Part shown: piece by piece, positions 33,262 through 44,436 of the stretch
How positions within the stretch are numbered: the first letter of the stretch is position 1
Layout: each line of letters begins with the position of its first letter
Assembly: GCA_026874595.1 (NCBI GenBank)
Contig: CM049306.1
Span: forward strand, 17,383,019 to 17,447,018
DNA length: 64,000 nt
Origin: Sipunculus nudus
Lineage: Eukaryota > Annelida > Sipuncula > Golfingiida > Sipunculidae
Direction of reading: 5' to 3'
The notes under the pieces: generated by a model
The model's input: only the letters and a program-made list of their open reading frames with translations
Database searches by the model: none
Told to the model about the DNA's origin: nothing
Position numbers and translations under genes: made by a program

Positions 33262-35165
33262 CCTGCAGACAGCCTCAAAACAGCTACCTGCACTGATCAA
33301 GGGAGCAGGTGTCATGAATAAAGCTGCCTAGGAAGCAGTGACATGAACAGCTGCCTGATCTGATCTAGCGAGCAGATGTCATAAAAACAGTTGTCTGCAC
33401 AGATCATGGGAGCAGGTGTTATGAAACAGCTGTGTGCACTTTAGGGAGCAGGTGTTATGTAACAGCTGTGTGCACTGATCTAGTGAGCAGTTGTCATGAG
33501 AACAGCTGTGTGCACTAATCAAGGGAGCATATGTCCTGAAAACAGCTGCATGTCCTTATCTAGGAAGCAGCAGGCCTCAAATTTCCTTTTTGGAAATAAC
33601 AAGCTACTGCTGCCTGTCAAATTTGAACTTGACAGGCAACAAAGAAATTTGACAGGCAGTTTTCATTTTGCCTCACACCTACAGCCATCTTGACCTTGGT
33701 GGGTGAAATGGAGACACGGACAGGGGTTGGCAAATGGGAATTTTTTAACCAGGTCATAATTTAATAGCAGGCCAAATTTTGACGATGACAGACCTTATAA
33801 TAGTGATATTAATGGTGTTCCCAGTATTTATTTATATACTATATATGTTAAACACGAGGTACGCGGGTTTTCACAACTGAACACAGCGTGGATACGATGT
33901 AGTTTCCTGCGAAACTGTATTACCAATATCCTTATATAGTGGACTAATTGGATACCGCGTAACATAATGTAGACGTGTAGCCCACGCTGCAGTAACCGCT
34001 ATGCTTAGGTAAGATTGGCTGAATACAGCCGGCCATAAAAGATCATTTTTCTGATTGGACAACTGGTAGCCATTTTTCATCTGAAATATTCCCGGAATTT
34101 CCCCGAGTAGATCCGAATGGTGGCTTGCTTAGCACCACCATGTGTCACTGTAAGTGACTATCAGCTCATTTGCTGGTTTCCCAGGCCAGTTTCCTTGTAA
34201 ACTGGGAACCAGTTTTTTTTATTTAAAAGGCATATAGAGTGGCTGCAATTGTGTACAGACTAGAAGGACCCAGTGAGGAGTTGCTGCTGGTCAGGATTGT
34301 GGCTGACGGCAGCCAGCCAATTTTAACCAGCATTTGCCGATTGCCGGTCGTCAATTTCGAGGCCTGAAGCAGGTGTCATTAAACAGCAGCCTGCCTAAAT
34401 CTAGGCAGCAAGTGTCATGAAAACAGCTGCCTTGGGAACAGGAGTCATGATAAAGCTGTCTAAAATGATCTAGGGAGCAATTTCCATAAAAAACAGCTGT
34501 GTGCACTGATTTAGGGAGCTGATGTCATAATAACAGCTGTGTGCACTGATTTAGGGAGCTGATGTAATGAATACAGCTGTCTTCACTAATCTAGGGAGCA
34601 GGTGCAATAAAACATCTGTGTGCACTGATCTAGGGAGGTTTAATGAAACAGCTGTGTGCACTGATCTAGGGAGGTTTAATGACACAGCTGTGTGCACTGA
34701 TCTAGGGAGGTTTAATGTAACAGCTGTGTGCATTGATCTAGGGACGTTTAATGAAACAGCTGTGTGCACTGATCTGGGGACGTTTAATGAAACAGCTGTG
34801 TGCACTGATCTGGTAAGCAGGTGTCATGCACTGATTTAGAAAACAGCTGCCTGCCCTAATCTAGAGAGTAGGTTGCATGAAAACAGCTATATGTACTTAT
34901 CTAAGTAGCAAGTATCATAAAAAACCACTATGTGTACTGATCAGGGGAGCAAGTGTCATGAAAACAACTGCCTGGGGAACAGGTGTCATGAATCAGCTGT
35001 CTACACTGATCAAGGGAGCAGGTGTCATAAAAACAGCAGTCTGCACTGATCTAGGAAGCAGGTGTCATGAAACAGGTGTCTGCACTGATCTAGGTAGGTG
35101 TCATGAAAACAGCTGGTGCCATCTATCGCCATGAGATCAGCTGGTGTATAAACAGCTGCCTTAAC
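33262..35165. repeat. 36-40-bp minisatellite (split by an insertion)
   Basis: Units read GGGAGCAGGTGTCATGAAAA, then CAGCTGTGTGCACTGATCTA. Array parts are 33262-33570 and 34367-35165. A homogeneous block of six 36-bp units (GGGAGGTTTAATGAAACAGC, then TGTGTGCACTGATCTA) lies at 34635-34805. Because 36 is a multiple of three, both strands stay open there for 84-90 codons with 12-residue periodicity. This is a by-product of the repeat, not a gene. Confidence 0.92.
33571..34366. mobile_element. hAT-like MITE nested in the minisatellite
   Basis: The terminal inverted repeats are CAGGCCTCAAATT and the inverse of CAGGCCTCGAAATTGACG. AAGCAG is directly repeated outside both ends (33565-33570 and 34367-34372), and removing the element restores a normal minisatellite unit (TAGGAAGCAGGTGTCAT). 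CAGG-initiated TIRs of this type suggest hAT, but hAT normally makes 8-bp duplications and only 6 bp are visible. An internal GCCTGTCAA/TTGACAGGC hairpin lies near 33630. No transposase frame. Confidence 0.75.
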
Positions 35166-36236
35166 CTATCCAAGTAGGTGCAGTTGGTGTATAATCCAGC
35201 TGTAATGCACTCAGCTACTACCCAGATTGATTCATCAGATGTCACGTGAATAGCTCTATATTATACTTATTAAACAAGCAAGTGTATCCTGAGCTGCTAG
35301 AACAAACCTACAATAACTATCAGTATTAAGATTGCTGGCCATGTGATTCAGCCTGACGAGCTGATATCACAGCATCAACAGGCTTGGGTCCATTATGATC
35401 TAGTTCAAATTATCAGGCATTCAATATGCACATAAATGGTGTATGATCATACAGAGAGAGAGAGACTACACCAGCACATTCTTTCATATAAACTGACAGT
35501 CCATGGTTCATGTAGATGCTATGACACACAGCTGGATGAACTGGTATATGTTAGGCATCACAAAATGCAGCAACAAAAAGTTGTAAAACACAAAATTGCT
35601 CTCAGCATTGGTTATACAAAGCAGACCTGGATATTAATTCAGCAGTAATTCAACTTTTTTCTAGAAATGCCAAACAAGGAAATTTCCTCATAACCAACCA
35701 CCAGTATTATTTTGATGTCACACAGCAATGCACACATAATGGCATGAACCCGTGCATGTGTAATGTTCATTACAGCTGAGCTTACATAACCTGCAAAGAT
35801 CTTGTTTCAGCTGCATTTAGTAACTGTGCTGCTCAGTACATCTGGAACACTTAATGTTGCTATGATGGACCCCTTAAAATGCAAGTCTCTTCAAGCAAAA
35901 CATCCCTAACAGTTCCATTAAACCTGGGCATCCTGAATATTTGCTCTGCATTGCGATAAAAATATATTTTATTTTGTTTCATCCATATACATAAAGTCTG
36001 CATGGTCTGCATAAATGTCAGCATGAGAGAACATCTGCAGGGTCAGACAATGCCATTTTTTTTTACCAGCCAAGTCAGGCAACGTGTTGATAAAATTGAC
36101 TTTTTAAATGTGTTTTAATAACCTGCCAAAATAAATGTTTGTATTAATTCTTAAAATGTGGACACTTACTTTACAGTTACAGTCCTTTCCCCAATAGTAG
36201 TAAATAGGGTTTTGGACATTATTTGTCATCAAGGAA
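35166..36236. other. Unannotated non-coding stretch
   Basis: No family recognised. A short GAGAGAGAGAGA tract is at about 35454. No credible coding frame. Confidence 0.5.
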
Positions 36237-36454
36237 CTAGATATTTCTTGGCACCTTAGGTGCCATAGTATCGCCAGACAATTAATCCCCCCCCCCTTAA
36301 GAATAGTCCCCCCCCATCTTCAGCAGCATATACTGACATTTGGCAAGCGACTATTGTTTCTTCCATCTATCAACTTTTGAAACGATATTTTTCACAAAAC
36401 ATGGGGGCAAATAAAGAGAATCACTTTTATGAAAAGGGAATGACTTTATACTAT
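36237..36454 (-). mobile_element. Family B fragment (hairpin end only)
   Basis: CTAGATATTTCTTGGCACC, loop TTA, GGTGCCATAGTATCGCCAG, poly-C, then CAGCAGCATATACTGACA and TTGTTTCTTCCATCTA, matching 15312-15450. It is cut off where a family A terminus begins at 36455. The hairpin loop differs (TTA) but the 6-bp stem is intact. Confidence 0.8.
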
Positions 36455-37603
36455 AACAAGGGACCCATGGGTCACATGGCTCAGCTTAATTTTGGAAAGT
36501 ATTAGTAACTGCAAAATATTTTATTTCTTATGGTTTTTTATGTATATTACTTTTTGAAAAGTTAAGAGAAAATACCCCAGTTAAAATGAAACTGTAAATT
36601 ATAGAATAATGGACATGAGCTAAAGCATATGGACTGTGTAATAAATGAAACTTTTGGCCTGAGACCATTTAGTGATGCACCAAGGGAAAAAATAGGCCTA
36701 CAGTAAGTGTCATATAAAAATTTCATTTCATAAATAAATAATGTGTGAAGGTAATTAAGTTTTCAAAAGTTAAATATAAGGCCATATGAGTTACAAATTT
36801 ATCCCACAAAGTTTGACCAATATTCCTAATTTTAAAACTAAGTTTAACATTGTTATTCACACCTAGGCTCGGCCAACTTTAAGAGATATGAATGAAATGC
36901 TACCAAGTATTTATATCTTCTTAAATCTTGTCAGTTAGCACTTACATTAGGTCCTAATATTTTATCACATTTGAATATTAGGATTAAATTCCAGAACATT
37001 TTTTTCTTTAAAAGAAAATCAAAATTATCCAAGTCTCAACAAAAAGAATTTATTTAACATTAAAATTATAAGATTTGTCTTGTTTATTAGTCGTGGGTAT
37101 TAAAGGGGTGGGTGGGAGAGGTCGCTGTTGTTACTGCTCCTTGCTGGAAAAAAAAATGTGAAATTATAAGATTCATCTTGTTTATAGTACAGGTCTGTCA
37201 ACAGAATGGGGTGAGGGTGGGGGGGGGGGGGGGATAGTGAAAGGCTCCCTGCGGTATTAACCACAGGCAGCTGGATCAAGCTCAACAAGAGAGATGGCTT
37301 GCCTGAGTGATGGGATTACATAACAGCCTGAGGAGCATAGAGAGCTGCACTGAATGACCTACAGTGTCCAAAGTGGACTGCTTGACAATGTGAGGCCGAA
37401 TACAACAAGAGCCTCCAAAAAAAATTCAAAAACTAGCCTAATTTTGCAGCTTTTATTTTTAAATTTCAGATTGTAACAGATTAAATCCTTATGTGTACAT
37501 GCTGTGAAAATTAAATCCACAGTACTTACAGGAAAAGAATGTGCCATGGCCAAAGTTGAGCAAAATTTAAGGTACTGATTTTATATTTATGCTAATAACT
37601 TAA
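36455..37603 (-). mobile_element. Family A half-element
   Basis: The plus-left terminus is AACAAGGGACCCATGGGTCA then CATGGCTCAGCTT. The middle is diverged, but the last 400 bp (poly-G at about 37214, CCTAATTTTGCAGCTTTTAT, CAAAATTTAAGGTACTGATT) are homologous to 9000-9426 and 25180-25590. It stops at AATAACTTAAA, the same base where 8098-9426 stops, and another family A element follows directly. Confidence 0.7.
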
Positions 37604-39213
37604 AACAAGGGACCTATGGGTCATGACGCTCAGCTGTTATATATGATAAAAAAATATTATTTAGAAATGAGGCACATGCTGGTTTTGTGTGGTAATAAAT
37701 ATAAGCTGTATTATGAGTTGTTGTTGTTTAGCTTATGTATGATTTTGATAGTACCTTTGGAGACAGGGAAGAGGATTGATTTCATTTATTTTATTAACAA
37801 ATGGAGCACTATTGTCACACAGATTTTGACTTGGCCATATAACTTATAAGCAGAACATATAATATAAGAGTTTAACTATTTATTAAAAAAAATTACAAAT
37901 ATTGTCCCAAATATAATTTTTATTAAAAATAATAAGAGAATCATATGATTTTTTAAAATGAAATATAACTGAAACGATTATTAAAATAATATTAAAGAAT
38001 ATATTCATGAATGCATTCATGAATACATTTTGAAAGTATTTGCACAAGTATTCATATACTTTCATTTTTACCTGAATTCCCATTCTTTATGCAAGAAATT
38101 TTATAATGGAGTACATAATCATATTTGTATTTAAATACAATTACAAAGTATTCGCAACATGTCTGGTATTTAATCAGTTTTCACCAAACAATGATGTTGA
38201 GAATCCAGAATATACAAAATTCACACATTTAAATAATGAGTACCTGGTTTTATGGCTTTTATTTATATTAAAAAACTGTAAAAAATTCATTTTGGACTAA
38301 TTTCACATCAATGTACACACTAGACACAGTAAGAATCTAGATTAATATTATCAACTGCATCTTTGTCTATCATTAATTTCCTTTTATATGATCCCGAATG
38401 ATTAGTAATGAATAATATGATTTACTTCTTTATCATTAAAATTGAACTGAAAAATGCCATAGGTGACTGCATGATGTTATTTGGAATACGTGACATTCTA
38501 CCCAATGATACAAGATTCTTATATCATCAGTAACTGCAAGTTAATTTCCTGTTATTATAAACTAACAAATTCCTTTTCTATTTTTCTTTAATTTGTTATT
38601 AAAAACCAATAAAAATTTATTAATTTATTGTTTATTGTTATGTTGTTGGTTAAAACTACTAGATGAGTTGGGTTGGACACCTGGATCAACTGTGGCTGGC
38701 CATAAGCTGCCTGGATTCTGTGTATGCCTCGCCTCAAGCATGCATAATACAGGTGACTCAAGAGGGGCTGGAGAGAGCCAAAGTCTGACAGGGTCTCATA
38801 AAAAACATTAATAAAAGCTACAATTTTTGGCCAATTTCTTTCAGCTTTCTAAACTAAAAAGCTGAAATCCTTATGTGTGCATGATATGAAAATTATATCA
38901 ACAGTGCTCACGGGAAACAAACGTGCCATGGTCACAGTTGGGCAAAATTTAAGGTACTAATTTTATATTTATACTAATAACTTATAAAATTTGAAAAATT
39001 CAGAACTAATTTTGGGTATTCAATTGAATCTTGATTAAATAATGTTACATCCCTGACAAAAAAATCTCTAGCTTTCAGCAATGCCCTTGTTAAGGGAGTA
39101 AATATATTTCTTGATTTTTTACAAAGTGCATTATGTTTGGGCCCATAACTTAAAACAATTACGCAATACTGACATCATTCTGGCATGTACATCGAGACTG
39201 AAAAATATGTATA

Positions 39214-40642
39214 CAGTGAAACCTGAACCAAGCGACCACTGCCGCTAGCGACCGTCTGTGACTTACGACCGAAAAATGAATGCACCGAGCTTAATCACTC
39301 TTTAATGCCCTTGTGTTGAGCGACCGTTTGTGGTACGCGACCACCGACCGCTCAAATGTGGCCGGTCGCTGGTCTTTACCTCCATTAAGCGACCGCCAGG
39401 TGTAGCGGTAGTGGCACCTGGCGTCCTAAGTTAAGACTAAAACGACCGTGCCATTGACCGTCTCTTGAATGTGCACGTGGCAATGGTGACCTACTTTCCC
39501 CGCGGTGAATTGGACATCAATTCACAATACCCCTCCAGGTGTCAATGGCCCAGGGCCCGCGTGGTTTTAATCTTTCGCCAAAAATGGAAGTTCCGCGAAT
39601 ATAGCGAGGGAACATGTAAAACGACGCAATTCTTTAATTCTGATGCCTGTGTACCATTACTTTTTTTAGCACAGCCTATCTTTGAACACATCGGATTTGT
39701 TTAACGATTGTTAAAACATCTTTACGGTAAAGGATCACGTGATCTAGGGGAAATCCCTCATTATTATTCATCGAATAGAACTACCGTTGTATTTCTGACA
39801 CCGCGATCGCATTCACTACGCTGCGGTTGTTGACTGGAGTTCATAACTAGTCTTAGCGATGTGTAAATAACATTTGCGCGGATTTAATTAAAAAAGTGAG
39901 TCATGAAAGTAAGTTTGTCATTACGTAAGCGATCAACTGTCATTGCTTATCTCACACATTTTGACTTGACAATATGTCAGTTCGTGACGAAAAACAAGCT
40001 GTCGACCTCCTTCGATAACATCAATAGAAAATCCATCAATAAGACAAAGGGACTCGATGCTAACGAAAATAGTACCAATATAGAGAGTCTGTTTGATAAC
40101 GTGAGCAGTCACCTGTAATCTAATTATGAAACCTGCTTTGAAGTTTATTGAGATTTTAACGGAGTCTGCTTCTAATTACGGTGAGCACAAGTCAGTGATC
40201 AACAAAGTGACTCCGTGTGTACTCATGGTACATCATTAATTAGCGGTTTGTGTTTGTGCAATATGACAACCAGGCTATTCAAAGCCTTTGACAAAGGCTT
40301 GTTTAATAAAGTTATAAAAGGACCAGCTTTCTTTGAAAATTATAAATAAGATTCCCTTTGTTAAGCAGGGCAAGATTGATTCATTGTTTTCAGTTAATAT
40401 TGTTGTTAACTTGTAAATATTGTTGTGAATATCTTGATTATATATATATATATATATATATCCAGTATGTATTTTTATAAAAAATAAATAAATGTTTACG
40501 TAGACACATATGCCTTGATATACTTTGTTAGCTTCATGCTGAGACTTATGAGACTTTGACCACCTGAGACTTAAGACCACCTGTGACTAAAGACCGCTTT
40601 TGGTGTGGCACATCAGGTGGTCTTAACTCTCAGGTTTTACTG
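39214..40642. mobile_element. TA-flanked pogo/Tigger-like DNA element
   Basis: The ends are CAGTGAAACCTGAACCAAGC and the inverse CAGTAAAACCTGAGAG, about 26 bp of imperfect TIR with GACCAC at matching places. TA lies on both sides (39212-39213 and 40643-40644). Paralogues at 51890 and 60010 carry the uninterrupted GTGTATATTATTTATG-type site with one TA, so the target duplication is TA as in Tc1/mariner/pogo. The interior is less AT-rich, with repeated GCGACCG motifs at the left. The frames at 39465-39704 and 39903-40118 are short and show no DDE triad. I treat the element as non-autonomous. Confidence 0.85.
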
Positions 40643-41396
40643 TATTATTTATGATTAAAGTCAGATCAGTGGTTTTGATATTAGGCAGTCTTGAAGTGTA
40701 ACAATGGGTTTTTAATGGAAAAATGAAGTTTTTCATTAATATCTCGAAGGAATTAAGTCCTAGTGACCAAATTCTTGGCATGGTAGGGGATTTTGGAGAC
40801 ATCTAACTGTATGCCGAATTTAAGGAACTTGGAGCTGAAGCTGGGGAGCTGAGCTCTTGCAAACTGCATAACACTAGCTTGATGTAAACAATATGTTACA
40901 TGGTGCTTGAAAACTTGAATAAAATCTACAGTTTTTGATCAACTGGTTTCAAAATTTTGGTGTTAACAGTTGAAATGCTAACAAAAACATGCTGTGAAAA
41001 TTAAATCCACAGTACTTACAGGAAAAAAACATGCCATGGTCAAATTTGGGCAAAATTTAAGGTACAAATTTTTTATTTTTATTAATATTTTAAAAAATCT
41101 AAAAGATTTTGATCTAATTTTGGGTATACAATTTAATTTTGGTTAATTAAAGTTATATTTCTGGAAAAAAAAGTCCTTAGCTTTAACATGTTTTATGTTA
41201 AGTGATCAAATATCTTTCCTGATTTTTAAAAAAATGCATTATGTTTGGGCCCATAACTTTTTCAAATTACATAATACAGACCTAATTTCTGGCATGTACA
41301 TAGGAAATATACAGAGGAATATTTATGGTAAAAATGAGGAAAAACAGATGAGTGGTTTTGATATTGGGCAGTCCTGAAGTGTGAAAATAGTTTTTA

Positions 41397-43828
41397 ACAA
41401 GTGACCCATGGGTCATGACGCTCAGCTGCCAAGCATGACCTGTGACATCATGGACTGAGATTCACAACTTCCAGTCAAATTTTGAAGAACCAATTTGCCA
41501 ATTTGTTGAAAATTTTCTATGACAACAGAAATATATATCACCTATGTCTGGTTAAAACACAGTGAATTGATGGTCTGAGGAAAATGCATGATTGTTAAGC
41601 TATCAGGAACTATTCCAACAGCTTGCTTGAAACCTGTCAGTCTCAAAGGAACACCACAAAGGGCAAATATAAGATCAAAATATATAGCAAAAATCAAGGA
41701 AATACATGCAAGAATTATTGAGAAACAGGTGCTTCTGTATGAATTTTTATTCAATACAAGCCAACTGTACTGCACTTTTATAAATGATGGTAATATTTAT
41801 TCAGAAATATTTGACCCAATCCTTTACAAGATTACATAAATATACATCCAACTGCATTCACTTTAACTGTTCTTGAGATAATATGATCAAAAGGAATTAA
41901 AAGATGGTTGCCTGGTGGCCATACTGGACTTCTGACAAGTCTGAAATCAGACAACAAAAATTCTCTAAATCGGACCAAACATTAAAGAAAAATTACTGAA
42001 ACTGCACTGAAGAAAGAATTTCTAAGGTGGCTAACTGGCAGACATAATGGATTTCTGACAAGTATGACATTTGATATCCCACATTCTCCAATAAGAGACC
42101 AAACTTGGGGCAAATTATCCAGTAATGAATGCCCAAATAATAATTCAAAAGGCATGTCCAGGCCCTCATATCAGATTTATAGATATGCAATTGTAAAAAG
42201 TGTAAGTCCAATATTTTTTATTATCACTCTGCTTTTCAATGGGGTCAGCAAGGTAGGTAAACTGCCAAACCTGAAAGAAAAGAAATGCAGAAAGCATGAC
42301 TAAGAGTCTTGAAATAAAACAAAAAGCCATCCTAAATCAAGGTACACATCCACATATTATGAGAACAAACACTTGCTTTTATATGTGGTGATTTATATTA
42401 AAATATTCAGATATCTAGGAAACTAAGTTTATTGCTAGGATTCCATAGAATAAACTGCAAAAATGTTCCCATCATCTTATAAATCAGTAGCTAAACCTTA
42501 ATACTATACTCTCATAGTCTTAATGCTTGGCTGAAGCATTCTGACAACAGTGTTTTTGTTATGAAGTAAAGAGGTACTTATCACTGAGCCTTATCACTTA
42601 ATAGGCTGATACAAAAGGGAGTCATATGTCATCAGTGTCACTCACAATTACAGCCACACAGGGAGATGTACCAGCTGGAGTGGGATGGTTATATATACAA
42701 GAAAAATAGAGATGGTCTATAAAATAAGTAATTGTGAACATCCCTGACCTATGACCTTGGCCTTTTGCCCATATATCAACTGGATTCTTTCTAAATGATG
42801 GGCAACTACTAACCACTTAAATCTGGTGTAATTACTTGGCAACCAATGGGTGAATAACTTTGACCTGCAACCTTTAACCTGCTGACCAGCTGACCCCAAA
42901 ATCAATAAGTTATTTATTCAAGCAAAAAGACCCATAAATATGAAGTTTGAGTCAAACTGAGTGATGCATAGATGTGGCATATGTGAAAGACTGAAGGTTT
43001 GGGTTGAACAGTTACACTTGAAATATGCTCAAAAGCATTTAGAACAATTAAATATTGTGACCTTGACCTTTGACTTTTTGACCTCAACATCAATAGGCTT
43101 CTTCCCTTATTGGTAGGTAAGCCATATATGACAGATGGAAGGTACAGATTGAAAAGTTTGCCTGAAAATGACTCCACGCAAGAAGTGGGTGCTGTGAACT
43201 TGACCTTTGACCTCAAAATCAACAGGTCTTTTCCCCTGTTGGCAGAGAAGCGATATCAGTGCTAGAAGGTTTGGAATGAAAAGTCTAGCTTGAAATGTGT
43301 CCACAACCTTTTCAAAGAAGTGGATCCTGTGACCCTGAACTTTGACCTTGTGACCTCAAAATCTATAGGATTCTTCTCCAACTTAGTAGGTGAGCTATAT
43401 GTGAAAAATCAAAGAATTGGGATGAAAGGGTTGGCTTAAAATGCATCCACAGGCTTTTCGAAGAAGAGGCTCCTGTGACCTTGACCTTTGACCTTTTGAC
43501 CTCAAAAAAATTATGGTTCTTCCCCTGTTGGTAGGTGAGCTGTATGTGAAAGATGGAAGGTTTGGGATGAAAATTTTGTCTCAAAGAGTTATTTCTGGGG
43601 GGTGCAAACACACCCCATAACTTCGAGAATATAGGTCGCAGTGACCTAATTTCAGGTTTGCAAGGAGATCTTTTTATAACCTCTAAGACTGCATAGGGTT
43701 CATGGCCCTAGCCCCTACGGTTACGATTTGTGCCCTGCTAACGGACGGACGGCCGGCAGGACAGCCGGCCAGACGACGGACAAAGACCCATCACTATAGC
43801 CCAGCATGACTGAAAGTCAGCTGAGCTA
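41397..43828 (-). mobile_element. Family A element nested inside family A
   Basis: The plus-left end is ACAAGTGACCCATGGGTCAT then GACGCTCAGCTG. The plus-right end is GCATGACTGAAAGTCAGCTG then AGCTAA. The host reads TTTTTAA before and TAAAAAATTGAGG after; paralogues read TTTTTAATAAAAAATTGAGG. Insertion was therefore between adjacent A (T on the minus strand) with no duplication, as Helentrons do. The interior has a non-repeat segment (41430-42700), 136-146-bp half-site-rich units (42740-43600), a single 340-bp-satellite fragment (43590-43740) and (ACGG)n. The 83-codon frame at 41588 has no recognisable domain. Confidence 0.85.
42740..43600. repeat. 136-146-bp tandem units related to the 288-bp satellite
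   Basis: The TGTGACCTTGACC-type anchor lies at about 43053, 43191, 43326 and 43472, with weaker units before. Each continues through TGACCTCAAAATCAATAGG, CTTCCCCTGTTGGTAGGTGA, GATGGAAGGTTTGGGATGAA and AAAATGCATCCACA. The same order occurs in each half of the 15506-17930 satellite. Perfect TGACCTTTGACCT sites occur at 43201 and 43482. Confidence 0.8.
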
Positions 43829-44057
43829 ATAAAAAATTGAGGTTTTTGCTTAATTTCTTAAAGGAACGAAGTTGCAAAGACCCAGTTTTCGGCTTGGTAG
43901 GAGATCTTGGAGACATCTAACATTATGCCGAATTTTGGATTCCTAGGTCTCACAGTTTCAAAACGTGCCAGTTTAATGGACGGACGGACGGATGGACGGA
44001 CAGCCGACGGACAAAGGACCCATCTATAGCTCAGATGACTTATAGTCAGCTGAGCTA

Positions 44058-44436
44058 AAAATGGCTGACTATGACCATATATCATGCCTCGTTGCTGTTG
44101 ACATGAGGACCTGTCCTACTGTTAAGGTGGAACAAACAATTATGGTTACAATTATGATTTCTGCCCTGCTGAAAGAGGAACCTAAAATTTAACACCAAAC
44201 TGTGAATAACTTTTTAGACCTCTTGACCCCAAAATCGATAGGGATCTTCCATAATTGATGGTTTACACATATTTAAGGTTTGAACTCAATCCGTCAATCC
44301 TAACTGGAGTTATCATCCAGAAAAGAATTTGTGGACGGATGGATCGACAGACAGACGGCACGACGGACGGGCGGACAGACAGACAGATGGACAGGTCGAT
44401 TACTATAGGGCACCCGCTTTTCAAGCAGGGCCCTAA
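44058..44436. mobile_element. Family F element, copy 2
   Basis: It starts TGGCTGACTATGACCATATA right after the family A end, as copy 1 does, and ends GGGCACCCGCTTTTCAAGC, AGGGCCCTAATAA. The microsatellite is longer and mixed (ACGG/ACAG). The 145-codon frame at 44255-44692 is a read-through of this microsatellite into the next repeat (DGRTDRQMDR-type peptide). Confidence 0.7.

Larger units (their letters stand above)
37602..44057 (-). mobile_element. Family A element with two nested insertions
   Basis: Without its insertions this is a copy of the 50261-52889 and 58375-61012 elements. It is present as 37602-39213, 40643-41396 and 43829-44057. The first gap is a TA-flanked element (39214-40642), the second another family A element (41397-43828). 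The host sequence rejoins exactly at both gaps when compared with the uninterrupted paralogues. The plus-right end has (ACGG)n at 43978-44005 and the TATAGCTCAGATGACT hairpin. It lacks a 26-bp TTTGATAAAAGGTCAACA-type segment near 38750 that both other copies keep. Confidence 0.85.

Noticed and set aside
34551-34839. 84- and 90-codon frames with 12-residue repeats on both strands
   Set aside because: Explained by a 36-bp minisatellite whose length is a multiple of three. A mirrored frame on the other strand is expected and no gene structure is present.
33262-35165. Regular repeats resembling a CRISPR array
   Set aside because: Units are contiguous 36-40-bp degenerate repeats without unique spacers, in a eukaryotic genome. 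It is a minisatellite.
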